The notes under the pieces are model-generated. The model was not told the DNA's origin. It ran no database searches and saw only the letters and a program-made list of their open reading frames with translations. Shown in pieces: positions 25,897 to 35,809 of a DNA stretch of 64,000 bases. The stretch's first letter is position 1. Each line of letters opens with the position of its first letter. The position numbers were made by a program, and so were the translations under genes. The DNA is taken from assembly GCF_000024405.1 (NCBI RefSeq), contig NC_013517.1:4185989-4249988 (forward strand), in the 5' to 3' direction. The stretch is from Sebaldella termitidis ATCC 33386. GTDB taxonomy: Bacteria > Fusobacteriota > Fusobacteriia > Fusobacteriales > Leptotrichiaceae.

Positions 25897-26301
25897 ATGG
25901 AAAATAATAATGTAAAATCATTATATCTTACATTATTCATTCTTAGTATTATAGAAACAGTATTTTTAATACTTCCTATATTATGTTTACTTGCAATTTT
26001 CTTTGATATTGCGATTTTCATAATAATAATGATTTTAAAAACAAGATTTCCTAAAGGTACACTTATGCCTTCCGGATTAAAATTTTTATTAATCTCATGT
26101 ATCATCCACTTTATTTCTGCTGTTTTATCCGGAATCTCAACAGTACTTGGTTTTATTATAGCTTATGAGGCGGGGTATGCCTTCAGCAATCTTGTTCTTC
26201 TGCCTCTAAATATTGTTTATATTTTAGGGCTGATTGCTTCACTGGTTCTGATGATAATCAGCTGTATAAAAATTTATAAAGAATATACCGCTATTAATTA
26301 A
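25897..26301 (+). CDS. Small four-helix membrane protein, paralogue 4
   Basis: A 134-residue paralogue, the last of the tandem. I start it at ATG 25897 (MENNNVKSLYLT, like its sisters) with AAAGGAGA 6 bases upstream; an earlier in-frame ATG at 25810 lies inside paralogue 3 and would add a tail the others lack. It has the same helices and the IKIYKEYTAIN end. A terminator at 26432-26470 closes the unit. Function unknown. Confidence 0.78.
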   Translation: MENNNVKSLYLTLFILSIIETVFLILPILCLLAIFFDIAIFIIIMILKTRFPKGTLMPSGLKFLLISCIIHFISAVLSGISTVLGFIIAYEAGYAFSNLVLLPLNIVYILGLIASLVLMIISCIKIYKEYTAIN

Positions 26302-26431
26302 AAAAAGTGTGTGTGATCTAAATTCTTTACAGCAGCATTAATTCTCTTATATTGGCTGCTACTTATTTTTAACTGTAATATTGTTATTATGTAAAAGTTA
26401 CTGAATTATTTAATAAAAGCATATAATTGAG

Positions 26432-26470
26432 ACTATCTGACTTTCCAAAAGCCACATGATAGTTTTTTTA
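26432..26470 (+). terminator. Terminator of the membrane-protein tandem
   Basis: ACTATC (26432-26437) pairs with GATAGT (26458-26463), with an inner CTTT/AAAG stem (26441-26451) and a seven-T tail. The 26302-26431 gap before it shows only a short AGCAGC/GCTGCT hairpin. Confidence 0.6.
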
Positions 26471-26514
26471 TTATCCGCTATTTTCCCATATAATAAATAG
26501 AAAATACAAACCAA

Positions 26515-26549
26515 ATAAAAAAACCACCCTTAGTTTTCACTAAAAATGG
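26515..26549 (-). terminator. Terminator of the ribosomal supercluster
   Basis: On the minus strand an 11-bp stem (26524-26534 with 26539-26549, three G-U pairs) closes a GAAA-type tetraloop and is followed by eight T, 17 bp after the rplQ stop. Confidence 0.85.
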
Positions 26550-26566
26550 AATTCTTATTATATAAA

Positions 26567-26917
26567 TTATACTAATTCAATTATTGCCATTTCAGAAGAA
26601 TCTCCTCTTCTTACGTCAGTCTTGATGATTCTAGTGTAACCACCATTTCTTTCAGCATATTTAGGAGCTAATTCCTTAAATATTTTGGCTACTGTTTCTT
26701 CATGTCTTAAGAAAGCGAAAGCTGTTCTTCTGTTATGAATACTTCCTTTTTTTCCTAAAGTAATCATTTTTTCAGCAAACTTTCTTAGTTCTTTTGCTCT
26801 TGTTACAGTAGTTTCTATTCTTTCATTCTGGATCAGCGATATAGTCATGCTTTTCATCATAGCTTTTCTTTGTGCTGGTCTTCTTCCTAGTTTTCTATAT
26901 GATTTATTATGATTCAT
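26567..26917 (-). CDS. rplQ: 50S ribosomal protein L17
   Basis: A 116-residue L17, last gene of the alpha operon. The [17 protein letters not shown] start and the [22 protein letters not shown] block are diagnostic. L17 sits near the peptide exit tunnel. AAGGAGG lies before the ATG and the rpoA stop is 17 bp away. A strong terminator follows, so supercluster transcription ends here. Confidence 0.97.
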   Translation of the reverse strand: MNHNKSYRKLGRRPAQRKAMMKSMTISLIQNERIETTVTRAKELRKFAEKMITLGKKGSIHNRRTAFAFLRHEETVAKIFKELAPKYAERNGGYTRIIKTDVRRGDSSEMAIIELV

Positions 26918-26934
26918 TTTACTTTCTTCCCTCC

Positions 26935-27900
26935 TTAGATAGAGTTATCGTTTAGGTCAAAGCCTAATTCTTTCATTTTATCTATTATTTCATTTAATGA
27001 CTTTCTTCCAAGATTCTTGATCTTTAGAAGCTCTGCATAAGTCATTTTTCCTAAATCACCTATTGTATTTACCCCTGCCTTTTTCAGACAGTTATATGAT
27101 CTGACAGTGAAATCAAGCTCTTCTATCTTCATGTCATCCATATTATTTTCACTTATTACTTCAATACTTGATTCTACTTCATCTTCTGATCTGAATTTTT
27201 CCATGCTGTTTCCTATGTTAGTAAACGGATTCAGATGAAAGCTTATCAGCTCTACTGCATATGATAAAGCATCTCTTATTTCTATACTTCCGTCTGTTGT
27301 AATATCAAGAGTTAATTTATCATAATCTGTTGCTCTTCCAACCATTGTATCTTCCACTGAGTAGCTGATCTTCTTTATAGGAGTATATATTGCATCTACT
27401 GCGATATATCCTATAGGCCAGTTTTCAGTTTCGATTTCTTCAGATACAACAAATCCTTCTCCTGAATCAACCAAAAATTCCATATTTATTTCTCTTTTAG
27501 TCGTAATAGTAGCTATCACCTGATCAGGGTTGATTATCTTTAAACCAGGTTCAAGTATTATATCTCTAGCTGTAATTTCTCTTGGTCCTTTTACAGATAA
27601 AGACATTTTTTTCTCTCCGGGTTCATCTGATTCTACTACTATTTCTTTTATATTCAGGATAATATCTGTAACAGCTTCTTTTACACCTTCTATAGTAGAA
27701 AACTCATTAAGAACACCGTCTATTTTTACTCCTTTTATTGCACTCCCAGGAATTGAAGATAATAGAACTCTTCTTAATGCATTTCCAATAGTAGCTCCAT
27801 AGCCTCTATATAAAGGTTCTAATGTATAAATAGCATGAAAATCATCAGTTTTATCTTCTTTCAATTTTATACTTTTTGCTATTTTTTCAATTTTTAACAA
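26935..27900 (-). CDS. rpoA: RNA polymerase alpha subunit
   Basis: A 321-residue alpha subunit. The N-terminal domain (about 1-230) carries [26 protein letters not shown]-type assembly residues (the conserved R of NALRR and the SS). A flexible linker follows, then the C-terminal domain (about 250-318) with [12 protein letters not shown] and NLGRKSL, which binds UP elements and activators. It sits between rpsD and rplQ as in most bacteria. Intact. Confidence 0.97.
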   Translation of the reverse strand: MLKIEKIAKSIKLKEDKTDDFHAIYTLEPLYRGYGATIGNALRRVLLSSIPGSAIKGVKIDGVLNEFSTIEGVKEAVTDIILNIKEIVVESDEPGEKKMSLSVKGPREITARDIILEPGLKIINPDQVIATITTKREINMEFLVDSGEGFVVSEEIETENWPIGYIAVDAIYTPIKKISYSVEDTMVGRATDYDKLTLDITTDGSIEIRDALSYAVELISFHLNPFTNIGNSMEKFRSEDEVESSIEVISENNMDDMKIEELDFTVRSYNCLKKAGVNTIGDLGKMTYAELLKIKNLGRKSLNEIIDKMKELGFDLNDNSI

Positions 27901-27929
27901 ATTTAATCAACTCCTCGAATTGAAAATTA

Positions 27930-28517
27930 TTATCTTGAATAGAATTCTATTATCATTGCTTCGTTAATGTCAAAATCCACAGCTTCTCTTGTAGGGTTTT
28001 CCAATACCTTTGCTGATAAAGCATTCTCATCCAGTGTTAACCATCCTGGTACGCTTTTTTGGTTAAGAGATTCTTTTATTATAGCTAAATCTCTTGATTT
28101 TTCTCTTACAGTAATTACATCTCCCTGTTTTACTCTGTAAGAAGCAATGTTAACTCTTTTTCCGTTTATTTCAAGGTGTCCGTGACTTACTAACTGTCTT
28201 GCTTGTCTTCTTGTAGTTGTTAGTCCTAATCTATATACTACATTGTCGAATCTTCTTTCAAGATACTGAAGTAATAACTCACCCGTTACTCCTTCTTTTC
28301 TTGTTGCTTCTTCGTATAATTTATAAAATTGTTTTTCCATTATTCCATAAACAAATCTAGCTTTTTGTTTTTCTCTTAATTGAATTCCGTAATCTGTTAA
28401 TTTTTTATTTGCATTTGGTCTTAAGCCTCTTTTTGATTTTTTATTTACGCCTAAAATACTTGGATCAAGACCAAGAGTTCTACATTTCTTAAGAACAGGC
28501 TGTCTATCTCTTGCCAT
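27930..28517 (-). CDS. rpsD: 30S ribosomal protein S4
   Basis: A 195-residue S4, primary 16S rRNA binder and usual translational repressor of the alpha operon. The S4 RNA-binding domain is at about 85-150 (YRLGLTTTRRQARQLVSHGHLEINGKRVN). The N-terminus has a single cysteine, so this is the zinc-free form. Preceded by AGGAGG. Confidence 0.97.
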   Translation of the reverse strand: MARDRQPVLKKCRTLGLDPSILGVNKKSKRGLRPNANKKLTDYGIQLREKQKARFVYGIMEKQFYKLYEEATRKEGVTGELLLQYLERRFDNVVYRLGLTTTRRQARQLVSHGHLEINGKRVNIASYRVKQGDVITVREKSRDLAIIKESLNQKSVPGWLTLDENALSAKVLENPTREAVDFDINEAMIIEFYSR

Positions 28518-28545
28518 CTATCTATTTCCTCCTTATTTTCTTATT

Positions 28546-28938
28546 TTATGGTCTTCTCTTTTTTGGCGGTCTTGCGCCATTATGAGGTACTGGTGTTATA
28601 TCAACTATTTTAGTTACTTCTAAACCAGCAGCTTGAATAGATCTTATAGAAGCTTCTCTTCCTGATCCAGGTCCTTTTATTTTTACCTCAACTTGTTTCA
28701 TTCCGTTTTCCATAGCAGTTACAGCTGCTTGCTCAGCTGCTATCTGTGCAGCAAACGGTGTTCCTTTTTTAGTTCCTTTGAATCCAGACGTTCCGCCTGA
28801 TTTCCATATAACTACTTTTCCTTCAGTGTCAGTTATAGTTACTACAGTATTATTAAATGTAGAATGTATATATGCTATTCCGTTAGGAATATTTTTTAAT
28901 TTTTTCTTTTTAGAAGTTACTGATGTCTTCTTAGCCAC
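28546..28938 (-). CDS. rpsK: 30S ribosomal protein S11
   Basis: A 130-residue S11 of the 30S platform. Seen: [37 protein letters not shown] and the end [18 protein letters not shown], all standard. The N-terminal lysine-rich extension is short. 19 bp separate it from rpsM. No unusual features. Confidence 0.97.
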   Translation of the reverse strand: MAKKTSVTSKKKKLKNIPNGIAYIHSTFNNTVVTITDTEGKVVIWKSGGTSGFKGTKKGTPFAAQIAAEQAAVTAMENGMKQVEVKIKGPGSGREASIRSIQAAGLEVTKIVDITPVPHNGARPPKKRRP

Positions 28939-28957
28939 TTAAAAATTCCTCCTTATA

Positions 28958-29323
28958 TTATTTTTTCTTAGCTACGGCAGCTTTTACCGGTCCTTTTCTT
29001 GTTCTTGCATTTGTCTTTGTCTTTTGTCCTCTTACCGGAAGTCCGTTTCTGTGTCTTAAGCCTCTGTAGCTTTTTATATCCATAAGTCTTTTAATGTTAA
29101 GTCTTATTTCTTTTCTAAGTTCACCTTCGATTTTGAACTCATCAACGATTGTTCTGATTTGTCCAACCTGCTCTTCTGACAAGTCCTTAACCTTGATATT
29201 TTTATCAACATTCGCTTTTTCTAAAATTTTGTTAGCAGTACTTCTTCCTATTCCAAAAATGTATGTCAGTGAAATCTCTACTCTTTTATTTCTAGGAATA
29301 TCTACTCCTGCGATTCTAGCCAA
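28958..29323 (-). CDS. rpsM: 30S ribosomal protein S13
   Basis: A 121-residue S13 of the small-subunit head, contacting L5 in bridge B1. [21 protein letters not shown], a GIGR helix-hairpin element and the basic tail [27 protein letters not shown] (in two parts) identify it. Gene order infA-rpmJ-rpsM-rpsK is the standard one. Confidence 0.97.
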   Translation of the reverse strand: MARIAGVDIPRNKRVEISLTYIFGIGRSTANKILEKANVDKNIKVKDLSEEQVGQIRTIVDEFKIEGELRKEIRLNIKRLMDIKSYRGLRHRNGLPVRGQKTKTNARTRKGPVKAAVAKKK

Positions 29324-29463
29324 ATCTTTTCCTCCTTAATAATTTTTTCTTAATTTTATTAACCTTCATCAATATGCCTTATGTGATAAAACATAAGAAT
29401 AAGCTCTACAGCCCAACATACCTTTACAATTTTCATATATATATAAAGACAGTTAAACTCATA

Positions 29464-29577
29464 TTATCCTTGAACCTGTTTATGTTTCGGATTTTCACAG
29501 ATCACTCTTACTTTTCCGTGACGTTTTATCAATTTACATTTGTCGCATATTGGTTTCACTGATGCTTTTACTTTCAT
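29464..29577 (-). CDS. rpmJ: 50S ribosomal protein L36
   Basis: A 37-residue L36 that I translated directly: it begins [14 protein letters not shown] and ends NPKHKQVQG. It has the zinc-ribbon ligands C11, C14, C27 and H32, so it is the zinc-binding form. GGAGAG precedes the ATG. It lies between infA and rpsM; the gap to rpsM (29324-29463) is longer than its neighbours' and shows no clear gene or hairpin. Confidence 0.95.
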   Translation of the reverse strand: MKVKASVKPICDKCKLIKRHGKVRVICENPKHKQVQG

Positions 29578-29597
29578 AGAAACTCTCCTTCCACATA

Positions 29598-29816
29598 TTA
29601 TTTCTTTCTGTAAATTATTCTACCTCTGGAAAGGTCATACGGAGAAATCTCCACTGTTACCTTATCGCCGGGAAGAATTTTTATGTAGTGCATTCTCATT
29701 TTTCCTGAGATATGTCCTAGAATCTCGTGTCCGTTCTCCAGCTTTATCTTAAACATCGCATTTGGCAATGCTTCGAGAATTTCGCCCTCTAATTCTATTA
29801 CGTCTTGTTTTGCCAT
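29598..29816 (-). CDS. infA: Translation initiation factor IF-1
   Basis: A 72-residue IF-1, single OB fold (S1-like), which blocks the A site during initiation. [20 protein letters not shown], then [20 protein letters not shown] and [12 protein letters not shown] are the standard blocks. Full length; 20 bp before rpmJ. Confidence 0.97.
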   Translation of the reverse strand: MAKQDVIELEGEILEALPNAMFKIKLENGHEILGHISGKMRMHYIKILPGDKVTVEISPYDLSRGRIIYRKK

Positions 29817-29879
29817 AAAAAATCACCTCAGATCCTTGTTATTATATCAAATTTATTGAAATTTGTCTATTATTTTTTC

Positions 29880-30653
29880 TTATGATTTCAAACTTAAAAT
29901 CAGCGGTTTTCCGTCCACAATAGCAATACTGTGTTCGAAATGCGCAGATCTCTTATAATCTTTTGTTACTGCTGTCCATTGGTCATTAAGTATTCTTACA
30001 CGATAAGTCCCTACATTTACCATAGGCTCTATAGCAATTACCATTCCTTCTTCTATTTTTGGCCCCAGACCTTTTATTCCATAATTAGGCACCATAGGAT
30101 CTTCGTGCATCTCTTTTCCCACACCATGTCCGGCAAAATCTCTTACCACTGAAAAACCGTTTTTTTCCACGTATTCCTGTATCGCTGCTGATATATCCCC
30201 TATTCTGTTACCTGCCACAGCCTGCTCTATCCCGATTGTTCTTGCATGTTCAGTGACCTCAAGAAGCTTTTTAGATTCTTCATCTATTTCTCCTACGGGA
30301 AAAGTCACTGCTGCGTCTCCTACGTAGCCGTCAAGCACTGTTACAGTATCCAGACTTATAATATCTCCCTCTTTCAGCAGCTCGTCAGCTCTTGGTATAC
30401 CATGAACCACCTTATTATTAATGGAAGTACACAAACTTGCAGGGTAAGGTCTGTTTGTATGACCGCTGCCATAGCCTTTTGTTCCGGGAATTGCACCCTG
30501 ACTTCTTATATAGTCTTCTGCTATTTTATCCAGTTCTAATGTAGATATCCCCGGTTTTATATACTTCGGAATTATATCTTCATAAAATCTGGCTATTATT
30601 TCATTAGCCTTTTTTATTTTCTTTATTTCATCTAAAGTCTTTATAATTGTCAT
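29880..30653 (-). CDS. map: Methionine aminopeptidase, type I
   Basis: A 257-residue type I enzyme that removes the initiator methionine. The five metal ligands of the pita-bread fold are visible: D in SLDTVTV, D in GDAAVTFPVG, H in FAGHGVGKEMHEDP, E in IAIEPMV, and E in HFEHSIAI. No zinc-finger extension. It follows adk by 10 bp. Confidence 0.96.
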   Translation of the reverse strand: MTIIKTLDEIKKIKKANEIIARFYEDIIPKYIKPGISTLELDKIAEDYIRSQGAIPGTKGYGSGHTNRPYPASLCTSINNKVVHGIPRADELLKEGDIISLDTVTVLDGYVGDAAVTFPVGEIDEESKKLLEVTEHARTIGIEQAVAGNRIGDISAAIQEYVEKNGFSVVRDFAGHGVGKEMHEDPMVPNYGIKGLGPKIEEGMVIAIEPMVNVGTYRVRILNDQWTAVTKDYKRSAHFEHSIAIVDGKPLILSLKS

Positions 30654-30663
30654 TATGTTCTCC

Positions 30664-31296
30664 TTATAATGAGTCTAATACTCTTAGAATGTCCTCTGTA
30701 ATTTTGGCTACTTCCTGTTTTCCGTTGATTATTACTGTTTTCCCAAGGTTTTTATAGTAGTCAAATAAAGGGGACGTTTGCTCTTTGTATGCTTTCAGCC
30801 TTGTTTTCACTGCTGTTTCGTTGTCATCTTCCCTTTGGTAGATATCTTCTTCATTTTCATCCACAGGAGGATTATATTTTACATGATATATTTTTCCGGT
30901 CTTTCTTGACATTCTTCTCCCGGTAATTCTTTCAAGTATCTCATTGTCATCTACATCAAGAACTACTACCTTATCTATTGTTTTTCCCAGCTTATCCAAT
31001 ATTTTCTGCAATTCTTCAGCCTGATGCAGAGTTCTCGGAAACCCGTCAAGTATAAATCCTTTTCCGCAATCTTCCTTTGCAAGTCTTTCTTCTACTATTC
31101 CAATTGTTACATCATCAGGAACAAGCTGTCCGTCATCCATATATGTCTTCGCTTTTTTTCCTAGCTCCGTACCATTGGCTATAGCCGCTCTAAACATATC
31201 TCCAGTTGATATCTGCGGTATTCCGTATTTTTCAACAAGTAACTTTGCCTGTGTTCCTTTTCCTGCCCCCGGCGCTCCAAATAAAATAATATTCAT
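30664..31296 (-). CDS. adk: Adenylate kinase
   Basis: A 210-residue kinase interconverting ATP, ADP and AMP. Walker A GAPGAGKGT at 7-15, FPRT, and a full LID domain (GRRMSRKTGKIYHVKYNPP). The LID lacks the four zinc cysteines typical of Gram-positive enzymes. It lies after secY; the 182-bp gap (31297-31478) is the longest inside the supercluster. Confidence 0.96.
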   Translation of the reverse strand: MNIILFGAPGAGKGTQAKLLVEKYGIPQISTGDMFRAAIANGTELGKKAKTYMDDGQLVPDDVTIGIVEERLAKEDCGKGFILDGFPRTLHQAEELQKILDKLGKTIDKVVVLDVDDNEILERITGRRMSRKTGKIYHVKYNPPVDENEEDIYQREDDNETAVKTRLKAYKEQTSPLFDYYKNLGKTVIINGKQEVAKITEDILRVLDSL

Positions 31297-31478
31297 ACTC
31301 TACCTATCCTTCCTGTTTTTTGTCCCTTTATCATACTCTTCAAAAATTATATTTTAGCAACCCTGCTGAAAATTCAGTATTTTGAAGAAATCTATTTTAT
31401 TTCTTAAAAGTCACTTACAAAATATAGAATATTTATAAATTTATTTAAAAAATAAAATAAAAAGCTGGGGCTTATATC
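31297..31478 (-). promoter_or_regulatory. Longest gap inside the supercluster; possible internal promoter
   Basis: AT-rich gap between secY and adk. On the minus strand a TATAAT near 31345-31350 could be a -10 for adk and the alpha operon, but no good -35 goes with it. A 4-bp AAGC/GCTT hairpin with a T-rich tail just after secY is too weak to call a terminator. Confidence 0.35.
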
Positions 31479-32768
31479 TTATTTTGATATAAACCCTTTG
31501 TAACTTTTTACTGCTAAATGTGAATCTATTTGTTGTAGTAAATCTACTGCTACCCCTACCAGGATCAGTAAGCTTGTTCCACTCATCAGTACCGGCATTT
31601 TCAGGAAATAACCAAAGAAAATATTTGGCAGTACACCTAAAACTGCTAAGAATACAGCACTTCCAAAAGTAATTCTCGTAGCTACCCCTTCAAGATAATC
31701 TACAGTTTCACTTCCGGGTCTTTTTCCAGGCACTGTTGCTCCTCCCTGCTTTAAGTTATCTGCTACTTTTTCTGGATCAAAAACTATTGATGTATAGAAA
31801 AATGCAAATAATACCACAAGGACTGCATAAAGCACAAGATATCCGACTCCTGTCTGAGAAAACAGATTTTTTAGTTTGGCATTCAGACTTGGATCTTTTA
31901 CCAGACTAATTAATACAGACGGCACTGCCATCAATACTGAAGCAAAGATTATAGGCATTACCCCTGACATATTTATTTTTAACGGCAGAAAAGTTTTCTG
32001 TCCTACGCTGCTTCTTCCTGTTCTGCCTTTTCCCACGTACTGAATAGGTATTCTTCTTTCAGCAAGCTGTATGAGTACTATTACTGCTATTAAGATCACA
32101 AACAATACTATTGTTATCAGCATTAAAACAAGACCCATTCCCCCGCTTGTTGACAGATTTTTCCCTATCTGATACATTTCAGCAGGCAATCTTGATACTA
32201 TACTCAGGAATATAAGCATAGAAGTTCCGTTTCCGATACCTTTTAATGATATTCTCTCTGCTACCCACATCAGGAATGCAGTACCGCCGGTCATCAATGT
32301 TACAGTTACCAATGTAAACATCGGTCCCGGTTCGTATACAAGCTGCTGCTGCTGCAAAAGAATAGTCAAACCAAAAGACTGTGCAATTGCTACACCTATT
32401 GTAAGATATCTTGTCCACTGTGTAACTTTTTCTTTTTCCTTACCGCCCTCTTTTTGCATCTCCTCTAATTTTGGCACAACTACCCCGAGTAGCTGGAAAA
32501 TTATTGACGAGTTAATATAAGGTATTATCCCTAAGGCGAACATAGAGGCATTTTGAAATCCCCCGCCCGAAAAAGTATTAATAAATCCTGCAAGCGAGTT
32601 TCCCTGCATTGCGCTGGAAAGTCTGCTTACATCTATTCCCGGTACCTGAATATGAACTCCTACTCTGGCAACCAAAAACATAATTAGTGTAAATACTACT
32701 CTTTTTCTAAGCTCAGGAATTTCAATTATAGATTTTACTTTATGAACCACTTCTTCTACTAAAGTCAA
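31479..32768 (-). CDS. secY: Protein translocase subunit SecY
   Basis: A 429-residue SecY, the ten-helix channel of the Sec translocon. Seen: RVGVHIQVPGID, the plug region after helix 1, QLAERRIPIQYVG with ribosome-contact loop residues, and the long cytoplasmic loop DNLKQGGATVPGKRPG. It sits after rplO as in the spc operon. Full length. Confidence 0.97.
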   Translation of the reverse strand: MTLVEEVVHKVKSIIEIPELRKRVVFTLIMFLVARVGVHIQVPGIDVSRLSSAMQGNSLAGFINTFSGGGFQNASMFALGIIPYINSSIIFQLLGVVVPKLEEMQKEGGKEKEKVTQWTRYLTIGVAIAQSFGLTILLQQQQLVYEPGPMFTLVTVTLMTGGTAFLMWVAERISLKGIGNGTSMLIFLSIVSRLPAEMYQIGKNLSTSGGMGLVLMLITIVLFVILIAVIVLIQLAERRIPIQYVGKGRTGRSSVGQKTFLPLKINMSGVMPIIFASVLMAVPSVLISLVKDPSLNAKLKNLFSQTGVGYLVLYAVLVVLFAFFYTSIVFDPEKVADNLKQGGATVPGKRPGSETVDYLEGVATRITFGSAVFLAVLGVLPNIFFGYFLKMPVLMSGTSLLILVGVAVDLLQQIDSHLAVKSYKGFISK

Positions 32769-32804
32769 GTTATCACCTCATTCTCAAGAAAAAGTAAGAT
32801 ATTC

Positions 32805-33413
32805 TTACTTTTCCTCTTTTTTATTGTTCCCGGCAACAGTAGAATAAGATTTTATTTCTAAAATTTCTACTTTTCCCCCAGCTTTTTCCACTAATTCCTT
32901 AGTTTTTTCAGAAATTCTGTGAACTTTGAAATTTAATTTTTTAGTAACTTCTGCTTCTCCGATGATTTTCAGAATACTTTTGAAATCTTTTTCTTTTACA
33001 TAAGAATCGATATTTTCTTCAAGATATTCCTTTACTAATTTTCTACCTTTAAGGTTTCTTAGTTTTTCATCGCTGTATTTTTTTATGAATCTGGCATTTT
33101 TTATGATTCCGTTATCTGCTAATGTAGCAATACTAACTTCTTCTCCATCTTCAAATCTGTTTACTATATCTTTAATATTTAATACTATTAAATCTTTTTT
33201 AAATGGTGAATTACTGAACCCTCTTTTTGGAATTCTTCTGATCAAAGGCATTTGTCCGCCTTCAAAAGCTGGAGATACATAACTTCCTGATCTCTGCTTC
33301 TGACCGTTGTGACCTTTTCCGGCTGTTTTTCCCCAACCAGATCCGTGTCCTCTTCCTACTCTTCTTCTTCCTTTTTTCGAACCCTCTGAAGGTCTTAACT
33401 CATTTATGTTCAT
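32805..33413 (-). CDS. rplO: 50S ribosomal protein L15
   Basis: A 202-residue L15, longer than the usual 145-150. The N-terminal half is typical: [53 protein letters not shown]. The extra residues lie in the middle and C-terminal part (around 85-150), which is lysine-rich. Its ATG is one base after the rpmD stop, with the ribosome site inside the last rpmD codons, so translation is coupled. Confidence 0.95.
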   Translation of the reverse strand: MNINELRPSEGSKKGRRRVGRGHGSGWGKTAGKGHNGQKQRSGSYVSPAFEGGQMPLIRRIPKRGFSNSPFKKDLIVLNIKDIVNRFEDGEEVSIATLADNGIIKNARFIKKYSDEKLRNLKGRKLVKEYLEENIDSYVKEKDFKSILKIIGEAEVTKKLNFKVHRISEKTKELVEKAGGKVEILEIKSYSTVAGNNKKEEK

Positions 33414-33414
33414 C

Positions 33415-33594
33415 CTAAACCTCCTCTACTTGAAGTAAATAAGAAACTAATTTTATTTTTCCTTCTATATCCGCTGTTTTTTCATGTAATGCACTGTGCC
33501 CTATTTTTCTCAGGCCAAGTGATTTAACAGTTTCGACATGGTTAGGTTTTCTTCCATTAATTCCTTTTACTAGCGTTACTCTAATTTTAGACAT
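33415..33594 (-). CDS. rpmD: 50S ribosomal protein L30
   Basis: A 59-residue L30 that I translated directly: [19 protein letters not shown]..., then [19 protein letters not shown] and [13 protein letters not shown]. It contains the LGL-x-K block and standard length. AGGAGG-type site before the ATG. Its last codons (GAG GAG GTT) serve as the ribosome site for rplO. Not present in all Firmicutes or Fusobacteria, so worth noting as intact. Confidence 0.93.
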   Translation of the reverse strand: MSKIRVTLVKGINGRKPNHVETVKSLGLRKIGHSALHEKTADIEGKIKLVSYLLQVEEV

Positions 33595-33612
33595 TAATTT
33601 TACCTCCTAGCC

Positions 33613-34119
33613 TTATCCTAAAATCTCATCTACTGATTTTCCTCTTAATCTTGCTACTTCTTCTACGCTTCTTAACTGCTTTAATCCTTCGATTGTAGCT
33701 CTTGCCACATTATCTTTATTTTTTGATCCTCTTATTTTAGTAAGTACATCATGTACACCAACAAGCTCCAGAATTTCTCTTGCTGCTGATCCGGCGATAA
33801 CTCCTGTTCCTTTCGATGCAGGTTTTAATAATACACTTGTTGAATTATATTTACCTATTTGATCATGTGGAAGTGTTCCACCTTTTAAAGATACAGTTAC
33901 AAGATTTTTTTTCGCATTAGCTACCGCTTTCTTGATAGCATCAGGTACACCATTAGCTTTTCCTAGTCCTATACCTACTTTTCCTTTTTCATTTCCTACA
34001 GCCGCTAAAACAGAAAAAGATATTCTTCTTCCTCCTTTTACCGTCTTAGAAACTCTGTTTATTCTTAAAAGACTTTCTTTATATTCACTTTGTTTAGTCT
34101 CTCTAGGTTCTCTAGCCAA
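33613..34119 (-). CDS. rpsE: 30S ribosomal protein S5
   Basis: A 168-residue S5, with the N-terminal double-stranded-RNA-binding fold (ESLLRINRVSKTVKGGRRISFSVLAAVGN, in parts) and C-terminal S5 domain (GTGVIAGSAAREILELVGVHDVLTK). Involved in decoding accuracy. Standard order after rplR. Confidence 0.97.
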   Translation of the reverse strand: MAREPRETKQSEYKESLLRINRVSKTVKGGRRISFSVLAAVGNEKGKVGIGLGKANGVPDAIKKAVANAKKNLVTVSLKGGTLPHDQIGKYNSTSVLLKPASKGTGVIAGSAAREILELVGVHDVLTKIRGSKNKDNVARATIEGLKQLRSVEEVARLRGKSVDEILG

Positions 34120-34137
34120 AACAAGTCCTCCTTTTTT

Positions 34138-34506
34138 CTAGAATTTTAATCCTGCTTCTCTTGCAGCATCTGCTAGGGCTTTCACTCTACCAGTATAAAC
34201 ATATCCTGATCTGTCGAATACCACTTCAGTGATTCCTTTGTCTATTGCTCTTTTTGCTATTGCTTCGCCTATTTTTTTAGCAGCATCCATATTTCCGCCT
34301 TTAGCTATATCGGCTTTTAGTTCTTTGTCAATACTTGACGCAGATGCAATAGTTTTTCCAGTTGAATCATCTATTACTTGAACAAAAATATTAGTTAAGC
34401 TTCTGAAAACAGATAATCTAGGTCTTTCAGCAGTTCCAACTATTTTGTTTCTGATTCTACCGTGCTTTTTTTGTCTAGCTTTATTTCTATTTAATTTTTT
34501 TACCAC
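34138..34506 (-). CDS. rplR: 50S ribosomal protein L18
   Basis: A 122-residue L18 that binds 5S r[41 protein letters not shown] and [24 protein letters not shown] are diagnostic. AGGAGG precedes the start; 14 bp from rplF. Confidence 0.97.
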   Translation of the reverse strand: MVKKLNRNKARQKKHGRIRNKIVGTAERPRLSVFRSLTNIFVQVIDDSTGKTIASASSIDKELKADIAKGGNMDAAKKIGEAIAKRAIDKGITEVVFDRSGYVYTGRVKALADAAREAGLKF

Positions 34507-34519
34507 TATGAACTACCTC

Positions 34520-35053
34520 CTATCCTTTCTTACCTTCTTTTCTTCTTATTTGCTCATCAGCATATTTTACACCTTTTCCTTTGTATGGTTCAGGCGGTCT
34601 TTTTGCTCTGATATTAGCGGCAATCTGCCCTACTAATTCTTTATTTATACCTTCTACTGATATTTTTGTATTTCCTTCTACTTTAAAAGTGATTCCTTCT
34701 ACAGGTTCTATTTCTACCGGATGAGAAAATCCTAATGATAATGTTAACCCTTTTCCTGCTGCCTGTACTCTGTATCCTACTCCCACAAGCTCTAATTTTT
34801 TCTCAAATCCTTGGTTTACACCAACAATCATATTATTCAAAACTGCTCTTGTTGTTCCGTGTAGTGCTCTGATATCTGGCAGATCATTTGGTCTTGTTAC
34901 ATTTATTTCACCATTCTCTACTTTTACAGTTATCTCCGGGCTGAATTCTCTTTCTAACTGTCCTTTAGGTCCTTTTACGGTTATCTTATTACCTTCCTGC
35001 TTCAATTCAACTCCGCTAGGTATAGTTATAACTTTTCTACCTACTCTTGACAT
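34520..35053 (-). CDS. rplF: 50S ribosomal protein L6
   Basis: A 177-residue L6 with its two related domains. [37 protein letters not shown] and the end [29 protein letters not shown] (in parts) match. Located near the factor-binding site. Standard order. Confidence 0.97.
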   Translation of the reverse strand: MSRVGRKVITIPSGVELKQEGNKITVKGPKGQLEREFSPEITVKVENGEINVTRPNDLPDIRALHGTTRAVLNNMIVGVNQGFEKKLELVGVGYRVQAAGKGLTLSLGFSHPVEIEPVEGITFKVEGNTKISVEGINKELVGQIAANIRAKRPPEPYKGKGVKYADEQIRRKEGKKG

Positions 35054-35086
35054 TTATTTTTCCTCCTAATATATAAAATGCGTAAA

Positions 35087-35482
35087 TTACCACACGTAGC
35101 AAAGAACTTCTCCGCCTACGCTATGCTTTCTGCATTCCTTGTCTGTAATAACACCTTTTGGTGTTGAGACAATTGCAATTCCCAATCCACCTAATACCTT
35201 AGGTAAATCTTCCACACCTGAATAAACTCTTCTTCCAGGTTTTGATATTCTTTTTAGTCCTTTTATTACATTTTCACCGTCAACATATTTCAGTGAAACG
35301 ACTACATCTTTTTTAGAACCATCTTCTTTTATTTCAAAATCTTTTATATATCCTTCATTTTTCAATATGTTAGCTATTCCAAGTTTCATATTTGAATAAG
35401 GAATTTTAACATTTTCATGCTTAGCACTATTAGCATTTCTAATTCTTGTAAGCATATCTGCAATAGGATCTGTTAAGTTCAT
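35087..35482 (-). CDS. rpsH: 30S ribosomal protein S8
   Basis: A 131-residue S8, central 16S rRNA binder and usual translational repressor of the spc operon. [35 protein letters not shown] and the end [16 protein letters not shown]...GGEVLCYVW are all typical. Full length. Confidence 0.97.
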   Translation of the reverse strand: MNLTDPIADMLTRIRNANSAKHENVKIPYSNMKLGIANILKNEGYIKDFEIKEDGSKKDVVVSLKYVDGENVIKGLKRISKPGRRVYSGVEDLPKVLGGLGIAIVSTPKGVITDKECRKHSVGGEVLCYVW

Positions 35483-35504
35483 TAAATGTGCCTCCTTTCA
35501 ATTT

Positions 35505-35792
35505 TTACCAGCTTGATTTTTTTATCCCAGGAATTAATCCTTCTCCTGCTAATTTTCTGAATACAACTCTTGAAACACCAAATTCTCTCATGTATCCTCT
35601 TGGTCTTCCATTTACCATACATCTGTTTCTAAGTCTAGTCGGTGATGCATTTCTAGGTAATTTAGCAAGCTCTTTTATTGCTTCTCTGTCGCCTTTTCTG
35701 ATTCTTTCTTTCAGCTCGGCTCTTTTTGCTGCATATTTTTCTACAGTTTTTGCTATTTTAAGGTTTTTTTCCATCATTGCTACTTTAGCCAT
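35505..35792 (-). CDS. rpsN: 30S ribosomal protein S14 (long, zinc-free form)
   Basis: A 95-residue S14 of the long type: [17 protein letters not shown], then [14 protein letters not shown] and [10 protein letters not shown]...[11 protein letters not shown]. Only one cysteine, so the zinc CxxC pairs of the short 61-residue form are absent. This contrasts with the zinc-binding L36 in the same cluster. The start [11 protein letters not shown] has AGGAGG-type site upstream. Confidence 0.96.
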   Translation of the reverse strand: MAKVAMMEKNLKIAKTVEKYAAKRAELKERIRKGDREAIKELAKLPRNASPTRLRNRCMVNGRPRGYMREFGVSRVVFRKLAGEGLIPGIKKSSW

Positions 35793-35809
35793 CTTGTTTC
35801 AACACCTCC

